Assembly (NCBI GenBank): GCA_015501595.1
Contig: JADNRX010000088.1
Location: 106,022-170,021 of the forward strand
DNA length: 64,000 bases
Direction: 5' to 3'
DNA from: Hymenopellis radicata
Lineage: Eukaryota; Basidiomycota; Agaricomycetes; Agaricales; Physalacriaceae
In this document: piece by piece, positions 53,163 through 62,504 of the stretch
Position numbering within the stretch: position 1 is the first letter of the stretch
Layout: each line of letters starts with the position of its first letter
Notes under the pieces: generated by a model
The model's database searches: none
The model's input: the letters and a program-made list of their open reading frames with translations, nothing else
Told to the model about the DNA's origin: nothing
Position numbers and translations under genes: made by a program

Positions 53163-54115
53163 CTACGTTCTAAAGTGATCTGAAAATCTGCGAAGCTCAT
53201 GTAAAATATGCATATGATAGCCCGGTATGTTATCGTCTGTAAGATTCTGCAGCGTGAATGCAGGTTCAGATCTCCCAGTGACAGGAATAGGCTCATTAAG
53301 CACAAGAGCCTCAAGCCAGACGATACAGTGAATACCACAATCATAGTTATTACCTTGATGCGGCACCTGTACACGAGTCAGCCTTACATTCCAGGTTCTC
53401 ATCGAAATCATACCTGAACATCAACACGCCTGAAGATAGGTGGTGAACCTGTCTCATGGCTACACCAATACGCAGTAATAATATCCTGCAATCGCTATAC
53501 AAGATCAGACAACATAGCCATAGATCTAACTTCAACGTACCGCACAAATTTGTTCCTTGAAGCGAAGAGAACAAGATAGACTGTCGACGACTCCCATTTC
53601 ACGTGAGGTAAAGTCCGCAAACAGGACAACCCAGTGATTCAGGCCTTTGTGAACAGGAATCAGCAGGCGTTCCATAGTTCGAAGATTAGCCTATTCTATA
53701 TTCAGTACAGACTTGCTTCGATGCACTAAAATCATACCTTGAAGCCAAAAATGACATCGTCCTTAATGCGTTCGTGTGTGTCGGCGGTTAGAGCATCCTG
53801 CACCGATGCGCCATTCATAAGATACTTCAAACTGAAAAATGTCGAAGTTACGCGCACGCTCGACATCCCAACCTCATTCCACACATGAACAAGGTAGTTG
53901 ATGATGTTGTCGTTAACCCACTGACGTGGCTTGAGTCGATTCAAGCTCTCCACATTGTCGAATCTGGGATTTCTGGTTCGCGGGGGAGTGGACGCAATCT
54001 TTTGCACCTAAACACGTTTACTAGGACTCTAGTACAATATCAAAGGACTTACCTCTTCCACGTAGTCCGCTATCATGTCAGGGCGTCGAACAGGCAAGAA
54101 GAGTTTGGCCTTGAG
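53163..54115 (-). CDS. Ulp1-like SUMO protease (peptidase C48), 5' end interrupted
   Basis: Family role: cysteine protease that processes SUMO or deSUMOylates proteins; copies are common in fungal DNA transposons. Exons at about 54115-54060, 54007-53740, 53680-53540, 53490-53430 and 53365-53163. Reads LKPRQWVNDNIINYLVHVWN, VTSTFFSLKYL, catalytic His in LNHWVVLFADFT, Asp in GVVDSLSCSL, Gln and Cys in VPHQGNNYDCGIHCIVW, ending RRFSDHFRT and TAG. All catalytic residues are present. The upstream exon (AEPLVDVLLKAKLFLPVRRP) runs into the TIR at 54167, so the N-terminus is cut off or continues beyond 61015. Confidence 0.78.
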
Positions 54116-54166
54116 CAGAACGTCAACTAGCGGTTCCGCCGCATCTCGGGCTTAGTCCTGTTTTAA

Positions 54167-54205
54167 TCGCGGGGGTGTTGGCCGGCACCCGGTTGCTTAT
54201 GCAAT
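54167..54205 (+). repeat. left terminal inverted repeat of a 1.3-kb segment
   Basis: Inverted match of about 39 bp with 60976-61015 (GGGGGTGTTGGCCGGCACCC plus GGTTGCTTATGCAAT). The segment between, without the Copia element, is about 1.3 kb. No clear target duplication. Confidence 0.7.
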
Positions 54206-54628
54206 TGGCCAAATTAGGAGCTCACGTGATCCGTACTTTTTTCGCTACTAGTAGTATACTACTACCACCACCACGACGCGTCTTGGCCATGTCTGGGCCA
54301 CCAGACGCGTTGCAATTCATTTCATATAACCCCAATGCATATATTTCTTCTTCTAAACGATGCCGATATGTTGATTTACCGCTAATTATTTCCATAAACC
54401 CTTCTGCACCAACAAATCCTGACAACTACCGGCTTTCCCCAACACAAGCCGAAGCACTCGACGTGTTTGGTCCTATCGACGCCCTGAACAATTTCGCTCT
54501 CTCGCTCTCTGTCATTGTCCAGTCTCTTGATACTGAGACGCACCTATTGATGGCATGGGCAAGCCGTGCATCTTGGTGTTGCGTCATGTCGGGGCTACCA
54601 TCTTGGGGTGGGTAAGACTCACTACCCC

Positions 54629-54916
54629 TATTGTTTAGCTTAGTAGAACGGTCTGCGAGTAGTGGAGAGCACGAATATAATCTTCGTTTTGTGTGAAACC
54701 TTTATACAACAATTTTAATCGTAGTCTACTTGAAGCAACTGGCCGTATAATATTCTACGCAGTAAGAAAGAAATGGAGCGGGTCCCCAAGTGGGACCAAC
54801 AAAAGCATACGCGACAATGGGCGCGTCTCGTCCAAGCGACGATCCGGGTGCGAGTCACCGACGAGTCATCGTCGAGTCAGTCGGCTGACCTCGCGGTACC
54901 GGCTTGTATTACAACA
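54629..54916 (-). repeat. Copia 3' LTR
   Basis: 288 bp; identical by eye to 59875-60162. Confidence 0.93.
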
Positions 54917-54923
54917 CTCCCCT

Positions 54924-57900
54924 TCAAGCCGGAACGAGTCCAAGGCTGAGGGCGAAGTGTTTTGCCTTCATGCTGGGAAGGGCTTTGGTGAGGATGTCGG
55001 CGACCATGTCTTCTGTCGGGCAGTAGACGAGTCGTATGTCGCCGCGTTGTATCGCATACCGGATGTAATGGTAGCGAATGTCGATATGTTTCGTTCGAGA
55101 GGGGTATTGACCGAGTTCCGCGTGTGCGAGTGCCAACGCGGACTGGTTATCGTCGTGGATGAGGATGGCGTCGTCGAACGGTGTGAACAATTCACTGATG
55201 AATTGGCGTGTCCACATGGCTTCCTTGCCAGCGTGCGTGAGTGCAATGTACTCGGCTTCAGTGGTCGAGAGAGCTATGATTTCCTGCTGCTTGGAGGACC
55301 ATGAAACTGCGCCGCCGTCGACAAGAAAAGCGTACCCTGAAATCGCCTTGCGATTCTCTACAGACATCCCGTCTGCATCTGCATATCCTTCCAACCCTCT
55401 ATTCCTTCCATCTCCTCCGTACGTCAGCCTATAGCTGCGTGTGGTCTTGAGGTACTGTAACACGCGTTTCGCTGCGTGCCAGTGTACGAGAGCGGGATTG
55501 TCGTTGAACCGGGACAAGATGGTGGCTGCGTAAGCGATGTCCGGTCGTGTCCCTGTAGTGGTCCAAATGAGAGAACCGACCAGTTCCCGATATGGATGTC
55601 GTTTCATCTCGGCGATTTCCAGTGCGTCGGTGGGGCACTCATCGCGAGTGAAGTGCGCATTCGGGTCCATGAGTACAGCTGATGGTTTGCAGTCTTCCAT
55701 GTTGAAGCGCTGCAAAACTGAATCAATATAGGAAGTCTGATTCAATGAAAGTGACCGTGTTGCTCTGTCCCGGATAATCTCAAGACCCAAGAGCCAACTT
55801 ATCGGGCCCAGCAGCGTGATTTCAAACAGCTGTCCAATGCGATCCTGCATGATGGTGATGAGAGAAGGTGAGCTACCCGTGATGGTGCAGTCGTCCACAT
55901 GGATTGCCAGGATGATGATGTCAGCATCCTGGACAAGTCGAAAGACAGCGTGGTCTTTTTCGAGTGGATCAAAGCCAAGAGTGGCGAGAGCGGCGGTCAG
56001 CTTCTCGTACCACTTCCGCGAGCTCTGTTTCAAGCCATAGATAGTTTTGTGCAGACGGAGCACAAACTTTTTCGGATCGGCGTATTGAAAATCCGGTGGC
56101 TGTTCCATGTAAAGTTCCTCGTCGTCATCGAATTCTCCGTTTAGAAACGCGCCACGAAAATCGAAGACATTGATTTCCCAGTCGTTACGGGCGGCAATGG
56201 CAAGGATGATGCGAAGCGCGGCAAGTTTAGCGACAGGCGCGAACGTGACAAAATAATCAACACCTTCAACTTGGGTAAAACCGCGGGCAACAAGACGTGC
56301 CTTGTACTTGTCAATAATCCCGCCAGCCTTCTTCTTGATCCGAAGAACCCATTTAGACCCAATCACGTTGTGGTCCACGGGTCTAGGCACAATTTCCCAT
56401 GTTCCGGCTTCCATCAGAGTCCGGAGTTCAACCAAGCATGCTTCCTTCCACAACGACCAGTCAGCGCGTTGCTTGGCCTCCTCGAATGTCGGCTCTATAG
56501 CATCTGACTCTGCCATGGCTGCGTACATTGCCATCTCGAAGGCTTGCTGTGACGTTTCCTCGGGATCAACGCTCCTCGCGGATGACTCGGCTGCTTTGGC
56601 AGTTGGTTTTCGCACTCGTTTGTCGGTGCGGATATTGGCCGGGTCAATGCCGTCGCGTTTCAGGAGGTCGCCTACATAGTCGGGCAGCTTTGATGTGCTA
56701 GGAGGTGGAGTGATGGTCGCGCTAGGCGACGATGTTGCTGACGGCGCTGGTGTGCCCGACGGCAGCGTTGGAGCTGGAGTGCTTGACGACGGCGCTGAAG
56801 GTGCTGAGGGTGGTTTTGGTGTTGAAGCAGGTATGTCACTCGCCTTGCTTTCACCCTCGGAAGGACGCTGAACGTCACTTCCGTTCTCCCCTTCGTTCAG
56901 TGAACTTCCGGGATGCTCTGTGTCTTTTTCGTCAAATTTGACACTTCTCTCCATGCCAATGCTGCGATTATCCGGCCAATAAATCCTGTGGCCGCTGCTG
57001 TCTCCGTCGAAACCCAGCCAGCGCCCGACGCGTGCTCGTCCGTCGAGCTTGGATTCGCCCGCAGTATGGACCCAGACCTTGCACCCCCATTTGTGCAGGT
57101 CGCGAAGATTGGGCTTCTTGCCCTCGAGGATTTCGTACGGCGTCTTTCCGTCAAGCGCCCGCGTCGACGTCCGGTTCTTTAGCCAGACTGCATGCTTGAG
57201 CGCCTCGCCCCAGAGATTTTTCGGCAATCCGGATGCGTGGAGCATGGCTCGGACTTTCTCCAGAAGCGTTCGGTTGAGACGCTCTGCAATGCCGTTGTGC
57301 TCGGGGGTGTCGTGGACCGTCAAGTTTCGCTTGGTCCCCTGCGCTGCCAAGTGCGCATCAAATTCCCCGCTGCGATATTCGCCGCCGCGGTCGGTATGTA
57401 ATTCCTTTACTTTGGCTCCATGCTGCGTGCTGAGCCAGGCTTCGAACTGTTTATAGGTGTCGAAGGTCTCGTCTTTCCTACGAACAAGGAAGACGACGGA
57501 ATATCGACTATAGTCGTCTGTAAAAGACACATAGTACTCCTTGTGCTGAGGAGTCTGGACGGGCGACGGACCCCAGAGGTCGGAGTGAATGGTACTTCCC
57601 AGTTCTTTCGCGCGTTCGTGTTCGTTGACCTTGGCGACAGCTTTCCGGGTCTTCTTTCCGTACTCGCAGGAATCGCAGGATGTCGGCGCCGGCTGCGCTT
57701 CATCGAGGATGATGCCGTCTACAATATGGTCCTTGACCAGTCGTTTAGCAGTATCGGGTGATATGTGACCCATCATCTGATGGAGGTCGTCGAGGGATAT
57801 GGAGATGGGAGCGTCGTTGCCGTGCATGGCAGTGGGTACGTCGGTCTCAACACGATAGAGCCCGCCAGTAACAGGAATTTTTCCTAGGATCTTGTCTGCG

Positions 57901-58409
57901 CGGTCGTACACTTGACATTCTGTCGCGCGAAACATCATCGAGTACCCAGCGGCAGTTATTTTGCTCACCGCGAGAAGCGTGACGCCCAACTTGGGCGCAT
58001 ATAGGACGTCGCGCACTAAGATGCGCGTTCTCTCCCCTTGTTTACCAGGTATGTAAACATGCATGTCGCCTTTGCCGATGGCCTGAAATTTGCCCTGGTC
58101 AGCCGACGTGATGGTCTTGGGCTCGATGGGCTCGTAATTGAAGAGACGGTGTCGGTACGGTGTCATATGTCGGGATGCGCCCGAGTCATACAGGTCGACC
58201 TCGGCTTCGTTGGGAAGAGTGCCAAACACGGCGAGGAAGACAGATCCGAAGGTACGAGTCCATGCCTCGTCCTCAACTTCCTCATAAGCAAAATCATGCA
58301 GGTCGTCGCCCAAGTCGGACCAGTCGTCGTCTTCGCAGTCGGGAATTTCATCGCTGTCAAGCTCGCTATACTCGTCAGTATCGTCGGCTTCAGCTTCAAA
58401 TACAAATGA
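54924..58409 (-). CDS. Copia pol polyprotein (protease, integrase, RT, RNase H)
   Basis: In frame with gag; the open part starts after the TAG at 58410-58412. Protease DSGASRHMTP; GAG-pre-integrase H..H..C..C (HQMMGHISPDT, SCDSCEYGKK); integrase Asp in IHSDLWGPSPV, Asp in LHTDRGGEYRS, Glu in DTPEHNGIAERLNR; RT GSKWVLRIKKKAGG, RLVARGFTQVEGVDY, VFDFRGAFLNGEF, YGLKQSSRKWYEKL and the active site as AIHVDDCTI (usual YVDD); RNase H EGYADADG, SGYAFLVDGGAVSWSSKQQ, ALSTTEAEYIALTHAGKEAM. No frameshift across about 3.4 kb. A Ser/Pro linker (SAPSAPSSSTPAPTLPSG) lies between integrase and RT. Confidence 0.93.
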   Translation of the reverse strand, partial: SFVFEAEADDTDEYSELDSDEIPDCEDDDWSDLGDDLHDFAYEEVEDEAWTRTFGSVFLAVFGTLPNEAEVDLYDSGASRHMTPYRHRLFNYEPIEPKTITSADQGKFQAIGKGDMHVYIPGKQGERTRILVRDVLYAPKLGVTLLAVSKITAAGYSMMFRATECQVYDRADKILGKIPVTGGLYRVETDVPTAMHGNDAPISISLDDLHQMMGHISPDTAKRLVKDHIVDGIILDEAQPAPTSCDSCEYGKKTRKAVAKVNEHERAKELGSTIHSDLWGPSPVQTPQHKEYYVSFTDDYSRYSVVFLVRRKDETFDTYKQFEAWLSTQHGAKVKELHTDRGGEYRSGEFDAHLAAQGTKRNLTVHDTPEHNGIAERLNRTLLEKVRAMLHASGLPKNLWGEALKHAVWLKNRTSTRALDGKTPYEILEGKKPNLRDLHKWGCKVWVHTAGESKLDGRARVGRWLGFDGDSSGHRIYWPDNRSIGMERSVKFDEKDTEHPGSSLNEGENGSDVQRPSEGESKASDIPASTPKPPSAPSAPSSSTPAPTLPSGTPAPSATSSPSATITPPPSTSKLPDYVGDLLKRDGIDPANIRTDKRVRKPTAKAAESSARSVDPEETSQQAFEMAMYAAMAESDAIEPTFEEAKQRADWSLWKEACLVELRTLMEAGTWEIVPRPVDHNVIGSKWVLRIKKKAGGIIDKYKARLVARGFTQVEGVDYFVTFAPVAKLAALRIILAIAARNDWEINVFDFRGAFLNGEFDDDEELYMEQPPDFQYADPKKFVLRLHKTIYGLKQSSRKWYEKLTAALATLGFDPLEKDHAVFRLVQDADIIILAIHVDDCTITGSSPSLITIMQDRIGQLFEITLLGPISWLLGLEIIRDRATRSLSLNQTSYIDSVLQRFNMEDCKPSAVLMDPNAHFTRDECPTDALEIAEMKRHPYRELVGSLIWTTTGTRPDIAYAATILSRFNDNPALVHWHAAKRVLQYLKTTRSYRLTYGGDGRNRGLEGYADADGMSVENRKAISGYAFLVDGGAVSWSSKQQEIIALSTTEAEYIALTHAGKEAMWTRQFISELFTPFDDAILIHDDNQSALALAHAELGQYPSRTKHIDIRYHYIRYAIQRGDIRLVYCPTEDMVADILTKALPSMKAKHFALSLGLVPA

Positions 58410-59828
58410 CTATCCTTCGCCGCCAGAATCATCATTAGATGATTCTGACGGGTCCTTTCCAGCGTCGTCTTCACTATGATTATCATCTTCGTCTTCATCG
58501 TCAGACTCTTCTTCGGTATCGAAATCCTCCGACTCTGAGTCGGACACGTCGATAAGGTCGGGCAGGAAATCAGACTCGTCGCTGCTGTCTGACTCTGCGT
58601 CGGACACTAGATCTGGGAGAGAATCTGTGTCGGAATTGTCGTCAATGACGGTGAAATACGTGATGGTGGACTCGGCTGTGTCTTCAACCATAGGTGCGTT
58701 CTCTCGCTCCCCTTCAAACGGCTGGGCAATCTCATTGTTGAGATACAGGCCCGCCAATCCTTCCATCTGTTCCGCGCTGTCCTGCGCGTACTCAGTCCAT
58801 GGCTCGGTGTAGCCGCCAAGATTTTCTTCGGTCAAGTCTCGCCAGTCGTCATCAGAGTCGATGCACTCTGTGCTCTCGACATCGGCGTACCACACGCTGT
58901 CGTCGTCGTCGCCGGTGGCTTTGTTCCCGGACTCTTTTCCTTTTCCTTTGCTTCTTGGTCCCTGTCCTTCTTTCCCGCCGCCCTTCGCCCAACATTCAGC
59001 TTTGATGTGGCCTTTCTTATGACAGTTGTAACACTCAACTGTCGAGCTCTTCCTGGCACCCGGTTGGCGCCGTCCATGGGTTGAGGAACCGCCGTTCGCG
59101 TTGAACACGGCTTCCTTTCCCTCCTTTCCGCGGGCTCTGATCTGGCGACGGTCAGCTTCGTTGCTGATTCCAGTGATGTAGGTGTCGACGGTGATTGTTT
59201 GGGTGAGCAGGGCCGCCGTTGCTGTCAACGCGGCGAGGTACGGGTCGTACGATGTGGGTAACGACCCCAATAGTATGGCGATAAAATTGTCGTCGCCTGT
59301 GTCTGCGCCCATCGCGATGAGTTCCTCGCGTAGGGCCTCCAGCTTGGCCAAGTGGACCTTGACATCGCCGTTCTCTGTGCATCTCTCTTCCTGCAATCTT
59401 CTCCGTAAGTCCACTGTCATCATTCTTGATTTCTTTTGGAACTCATCGTTAATCTTCTTCCACATCTTTCCAGCCGACGACTCTCCCTTCACCCTCAAGA
59501 ACAATCCATCCGGGATTGTCGAGGCCATTGCCTGCTTCGTGATGGACTCGTTCGCCTGCCAGAGCCTCACGACGCCGGGGTGACGGGTAATTGCATCGGA
59601 TTCGACCTTCATCGGGTTCAGCGGGTCAGCGGGTACGGGTGCAGCTGGCGGTGTCGCTGTCTCGACAATATAGTCCTGCAGCTGTGCCGCCTCTGCGGCG
59701 AAGACGAATCGGTCGCGGTAGAAGATCCAGTTCGACCCGTCCGCTTTGCAATGCGGGATACGGGCGAAGAATTCGATTAGTTTGGTGGTGGACATGGCGC
59801 GATGATGAGAAGAGATACGTAGGTACAA
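58410..59828 (-). CDS. Copia gag
   Basis: Starts MYLRISSHHRAMSTTKLIEF, or the internal ATG at MSTTKLIEFFARIPHCKADG. UBN2-type capsid with ADGSNWIFYRDRFVFAAEA, KMWKKINDEFQKKSR and LRRRLQEERCTENGDVKVH; zinc knuckle CYNCHKKGHIKAEC; then a very acidic Ser-rich tail. Ends at TAG 58410-58412; the frame continues into pol without shift, giving about 1634 codons if the stop is read through. Confidence 0.92.
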   Translation of the reverse strand: MYLRISSHHRAMSTTKLIEFFARIPHCKADGSNWIFYRDRFVFAAEAAQLQDYIVETATPPAAPVPADPLNPMKVESDAITRHPGVVRLWQANESITKQAMASTIPDGLFLRVKGESSAGKMWKKINDEFQKKSRMMTVDLRRRLQEERCTENGDVKVHLAKLEALREELIAMGADTGDDNFIAILLGSLPTSYDPYLAALTATAALLTQTITVDTYITGISNEADRRQIRARGKEGKEAVFNANGGSSTHGRRQPGARKSSTVECYNCHKKGHIKAECWAKGGGKEGQGPRSKGKGKESGNKATGDDDDSVWYADVESTECIDSDDDWRDLTEENLGGYTEPWTEYAQDSAEQMEGLAGLYLNNEIAQPFEGERENAPMVEDTAESTITYFTVIDDNSDTDSLPDLVSDAESDSSDESDFLPDLIDVSDSESEDFDTEEESDDEDEDDNHSEDDAGKDPSESSNDDSGGEG

Positions 59829-59874
59829 GCGGGAGGTTTTTCGTTCAACTTAGGCACGGGCGGGGCCCATAACC

Positions 59875-60162
59875 TATTGTTTAGCTTAGTAGAACGGTCT
59901 GCGAGTAGTGGAGAGCACGAATATAATCTTCGTTTTGTGTGAAACCTTTATACAACAATTTTAATCGTAGTCTACTTGAAGCAACTGGCCGTATAATATT
60001 CTACGCAGTAAGAAAGAAATGGAGCGGGTCCCCAAGTGGGACCAACAAAAGCATACGCGACAATGGGCGCGTCTCGTCCAAGCGACGATCCGGGTGCGAG
60101 TCACCGACGAGTCATCGTCGAGTCAGTCGGCTGACCTCGCGGTACCGGCTTGTATTACAACA
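59875..60162 (-). repeat. Copia 5' LTR
   Basis: 288 bp; identical by eye to 54629-54916; followed outwards by the ACCCC duplication. Confidence 0.93.
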
Positions 60163-60167
60163 ACCCC

Positions 60168-60811
60168 ACCGCCGTAACGGATGGGTAGCCGACTTCACAG
60201 GTCCTTGGTCGACACGGTATAAGGCATGCAGTGCATCCAGCCGCCGAATATTCCAATATTAAAACAGCTGATCGTCGTCTTAGACACGACGAACGGCGGC
60301 AGCTTGACAGTAAATTCCTCTTCTTCAAGCAGACGCGAGCTACGTCGTCTGCTCGGCTCCTTGGGATCCCGGAGCGGTCTATTGGCGGGGTAAGAGAGAG
60401 CAGGACCAGGTGGTCGATATATGAGGCGAGGAGGATTGATGAGCGAAGATGGAGGCGGATCGTCGGCCTTTATAAGAGGTGATGGATATATTGGGGCCAG
60501 CAGCTCGAGTTGGGTGAGATAGCAGTACAATGTCGGCAGAGTGAGTTTGGTAAACTCGACCTGCAAAACTGTTAACAATATAGACTGTGATGTTGCTAAA
60601 GACGAACAAGGGATATCCTATGCTCGAGCATATGTCCTGGAGAGTAGCTGAGATGTCAGCTCAGCACATGCTCGTCCTGATCTCGTTACCGCTGAGGTCG
60701 CCGGTGTGCTGTATTGATGCTTGTCCCGTCGTCTCCGCGCGTCGTGTTGTCGGCACTCGCAAAGTCGTCAGTGCTCATCCTGTCGTCGGTTGATGTCATC
60801 CTGGTGGTCAT
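60168..60811 (-). pseudogene. SAP30-like (Sin3-binding region) gene, cut by the Copia insertion
   Basis: Possible start ATG 60811 (MTTRMTSTDDRMSTDDFAS). A later exon reads QVEFTKLTLPTLYCYLTQLE, LLAPIYPSPLIKADDPPPSS, then ANRPLRDPKEPSRRRSSRLL. The F.KL..L..LY.Y pattern followed by proline-rich linker resembles the Sin3-binding helix of SAP30 histone deacetylase subunits, but the match is short. The frame reaches the Copia border, and beyond the element (54623 downwards, minus strand) coding-like sequence continues (RCVSVSRDWTMTESERAKLF). The exon 1 to 2 join is not certain. Confidence 0.35.
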
Positions 60812-60975
60812 GGCTCGGGCGCCGAGCTGGGCTTGATGGTTTCTGAGTGCAACAGGACATGCCATGTATGGACGCAGGCATTTAATGGAGGGAAGACACA
60901 AAAATGAGGGCATAAACGACGTGTATTGTCTGCGATGTGGTGGTATAGGGAGAGACGCGTGTTCCTAATCGGGCC

Positions 60976-61015
60976 GATTGCATAAGCAACCGGGTGCCGG
61001 CCAACACCCCCGCGA
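60976..61015 (-). repeat. right terminal inverted repeat of the 1.3-kb segment
   Basis: Partner of 54167-54205. 60812-60975 between gene start and TIR shows nothing else. Confidence 0.7.
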
Positions 61016-61020
61016 TTCGA

Positions 61021-61500
61021 AACAGACTACATACAAGTACTTTGCTGGCTCGTCACGCGTATCGTCAGTCTGTCTAGGAGAGACTATCTCGGGCTGATAC
61101 CACGTCAGAATGAGTAGGATACGGTGCGCTGTCCACCTGACCGCAAAACTGCAGGACATCCTGAAGAATGATGTCAAGCCCATAGTAGTTGGTCCAGTCT
61201 GGGTATTGGTATAGGGATGCCAGGAGGTCACTGTTGTTCAGGCGGCGGACAAGTTTTTTGAAGCACAGTGATAATGAATCGTCCTGGATTGTGATTGCTC
61301 TGACTTCTGGCCTGGAGCCTAGGGTGTGACGAAACGACTGATAGATTTGTAGTTGACCTGTTGAAATCAATGCAACTAATTAGTCTGATACGGGCCAGTC
61401 AAGCATGGACGCGTACTTCGAGCAGCGGGCACCGCAGATCCTGATGCTATTTCATCCTGTGGGCTCACATCCCGGGGAGTGCTCAATCGCTTGGCCTGTG
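61021..61500 (-). pseudogene. coding-like exons beyond the TIR, possible upstream part of the Ulp1 gene
   Basis: Reads LSTPRDVSPQDEIASGSAVP (about 61480-61400), STGQLQIYQSFRHTLGSRPE, DDSLSLCFKKLVRRLNNSDL, YQYPDWTNYYGLDIILQDVL and, in a neighbouring frame, QTDDTRDEPAKYL up to a donor-like GTATGT at 61037. The segment ends at the TIR, while the Ulp1 gene begins just beyond the other TIR in the same direction, so both could be one gene split by the TIR-bounded segment. Not proven. Confidence 0.35.
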
Positions 61501-61644
61501 GTGTCTCTGCCGTGTCCGACACCTTTCATTTGCGCGACTTGGCCATGGAGGTTGAAGAGGAAGAGCCAGAACGCGTTTGATTTTCGAACGAAGGTCACAT
61601 GACTCCTTGAAGACGTGGTCAGCCTGGGTTACCTTTTTCTCTTG

Positions 61645-61835
61645 GACCGCGATGAGGCCGAGACGGCCCTCCACGAGGAGGTGCTCCCGGATGATGACGC
61701 TGTACGCGTTCCCGGCATTGCACTCTGTGCATTGTCTTTCTTGGGCATTTTGGGGAATCTTCTTTGACAGAAACCGCGACGAGGCCGAGACGGCCCTCCA
61801 CGAGGAGGTGCTTTCGGATGATGACGCTGTACGCG
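61645..61835 (+). repeat. direct repeat of about 64 bp (61645-61708 and 61772-61835)
   Basis: Two copies of GACGAGGCCGAGACGGCCCT.. through GATGATGACGCTGTACGCG, 127 bp apart, nearly identical. In one plus-strand frame each gives RDEAETALHEEVL-DDDAVR. No parent gene recognised. 61836-62500 holds weak frames only. Confidence 0.7.
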
Positions 61836-62504
61836 GTTTCAAAAAGCTTTTTCTGTGTCTAGACAGTGAATGTGGAGGAGTTTTGCATGATTTGGGTTGC
61901 ATCTCACATCATGAGGAAGGTGCGTCTATGTCAACTCCCATTTTTAAAATCCTCAATTTTCCTAGTTCCGTGTCTGTTTCTCTCCCTGCCCCGTTGCGCA
62001 CGCCCACGTCCAAATGCCGTGGAGGACGCACATCTCGTTGGACTGCCACCATGCCTGCCGTCCGATCATACTCTCCTCCGTACCACCATCTCGCCGGACG
62101 AGTGTCTTCTCGCATGCAGCACCGGCACAGCGAACCGTCGAACAGGTTCTCGTCGCGCTCGAGTCATGCTGGCATCAAGCAGTGGAACTTCCAGCATCAC
62201 CCCAAGCGACAACGGCAAGATCCCGTGCACATGCAGCAGCACCCATTCCTTTCAACATCCAGCAGGATCCTTATTCTGCGGTAGTCATCGTCTGACATGG
62301 ATTCAACGATGATGAGTAGGCGCCCATCAGGCACTGGATCATGCCCTGGAGACGCTCAGAGAACATAGACGGCATGTCATCGACGTTCAAGTGCGTTATT
62401 TACTCGCTTTTCCAATGCTTTTGTTGACTTTTCACAGACGAACCGCCAGTCGTACCCTACATGAGTGGTCGTCTTCGTCTTCCTCCTCCGTCCCTCTGAA
62501 ACTT

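Larger units (their letters stand above)
54629..60162 (-). mobile_element. full-length Copia LTR retrotransposon, young
   Basis: LTRs 54629-54916 and 59875-60162, each 288 bp and without visible differences. Ends TGTTGTAATAC.. and ..CTAAACAATA in element direction. Target duplication ACCCC (54624-54628; 60163-60167, plus strand). Purine tract GAAGGGGAG before the 3' LTR; the primer site region after the 5' LTR starts GGTTATGGGCCCC. All Copia domains are present. gag and pol are in one frame with a single TAG between. It is inserted in the TIR-bounded segment. Confidence 0.95.

Noticed and set aside
54175..54615. 147-codon plus-strand frame beside the Copia element
   Set aside because: It overlaps the TIR and is antisense to coding-like sequence (NRDWTMTESERAKLF-type) of the split minus-strand gene; no motif.
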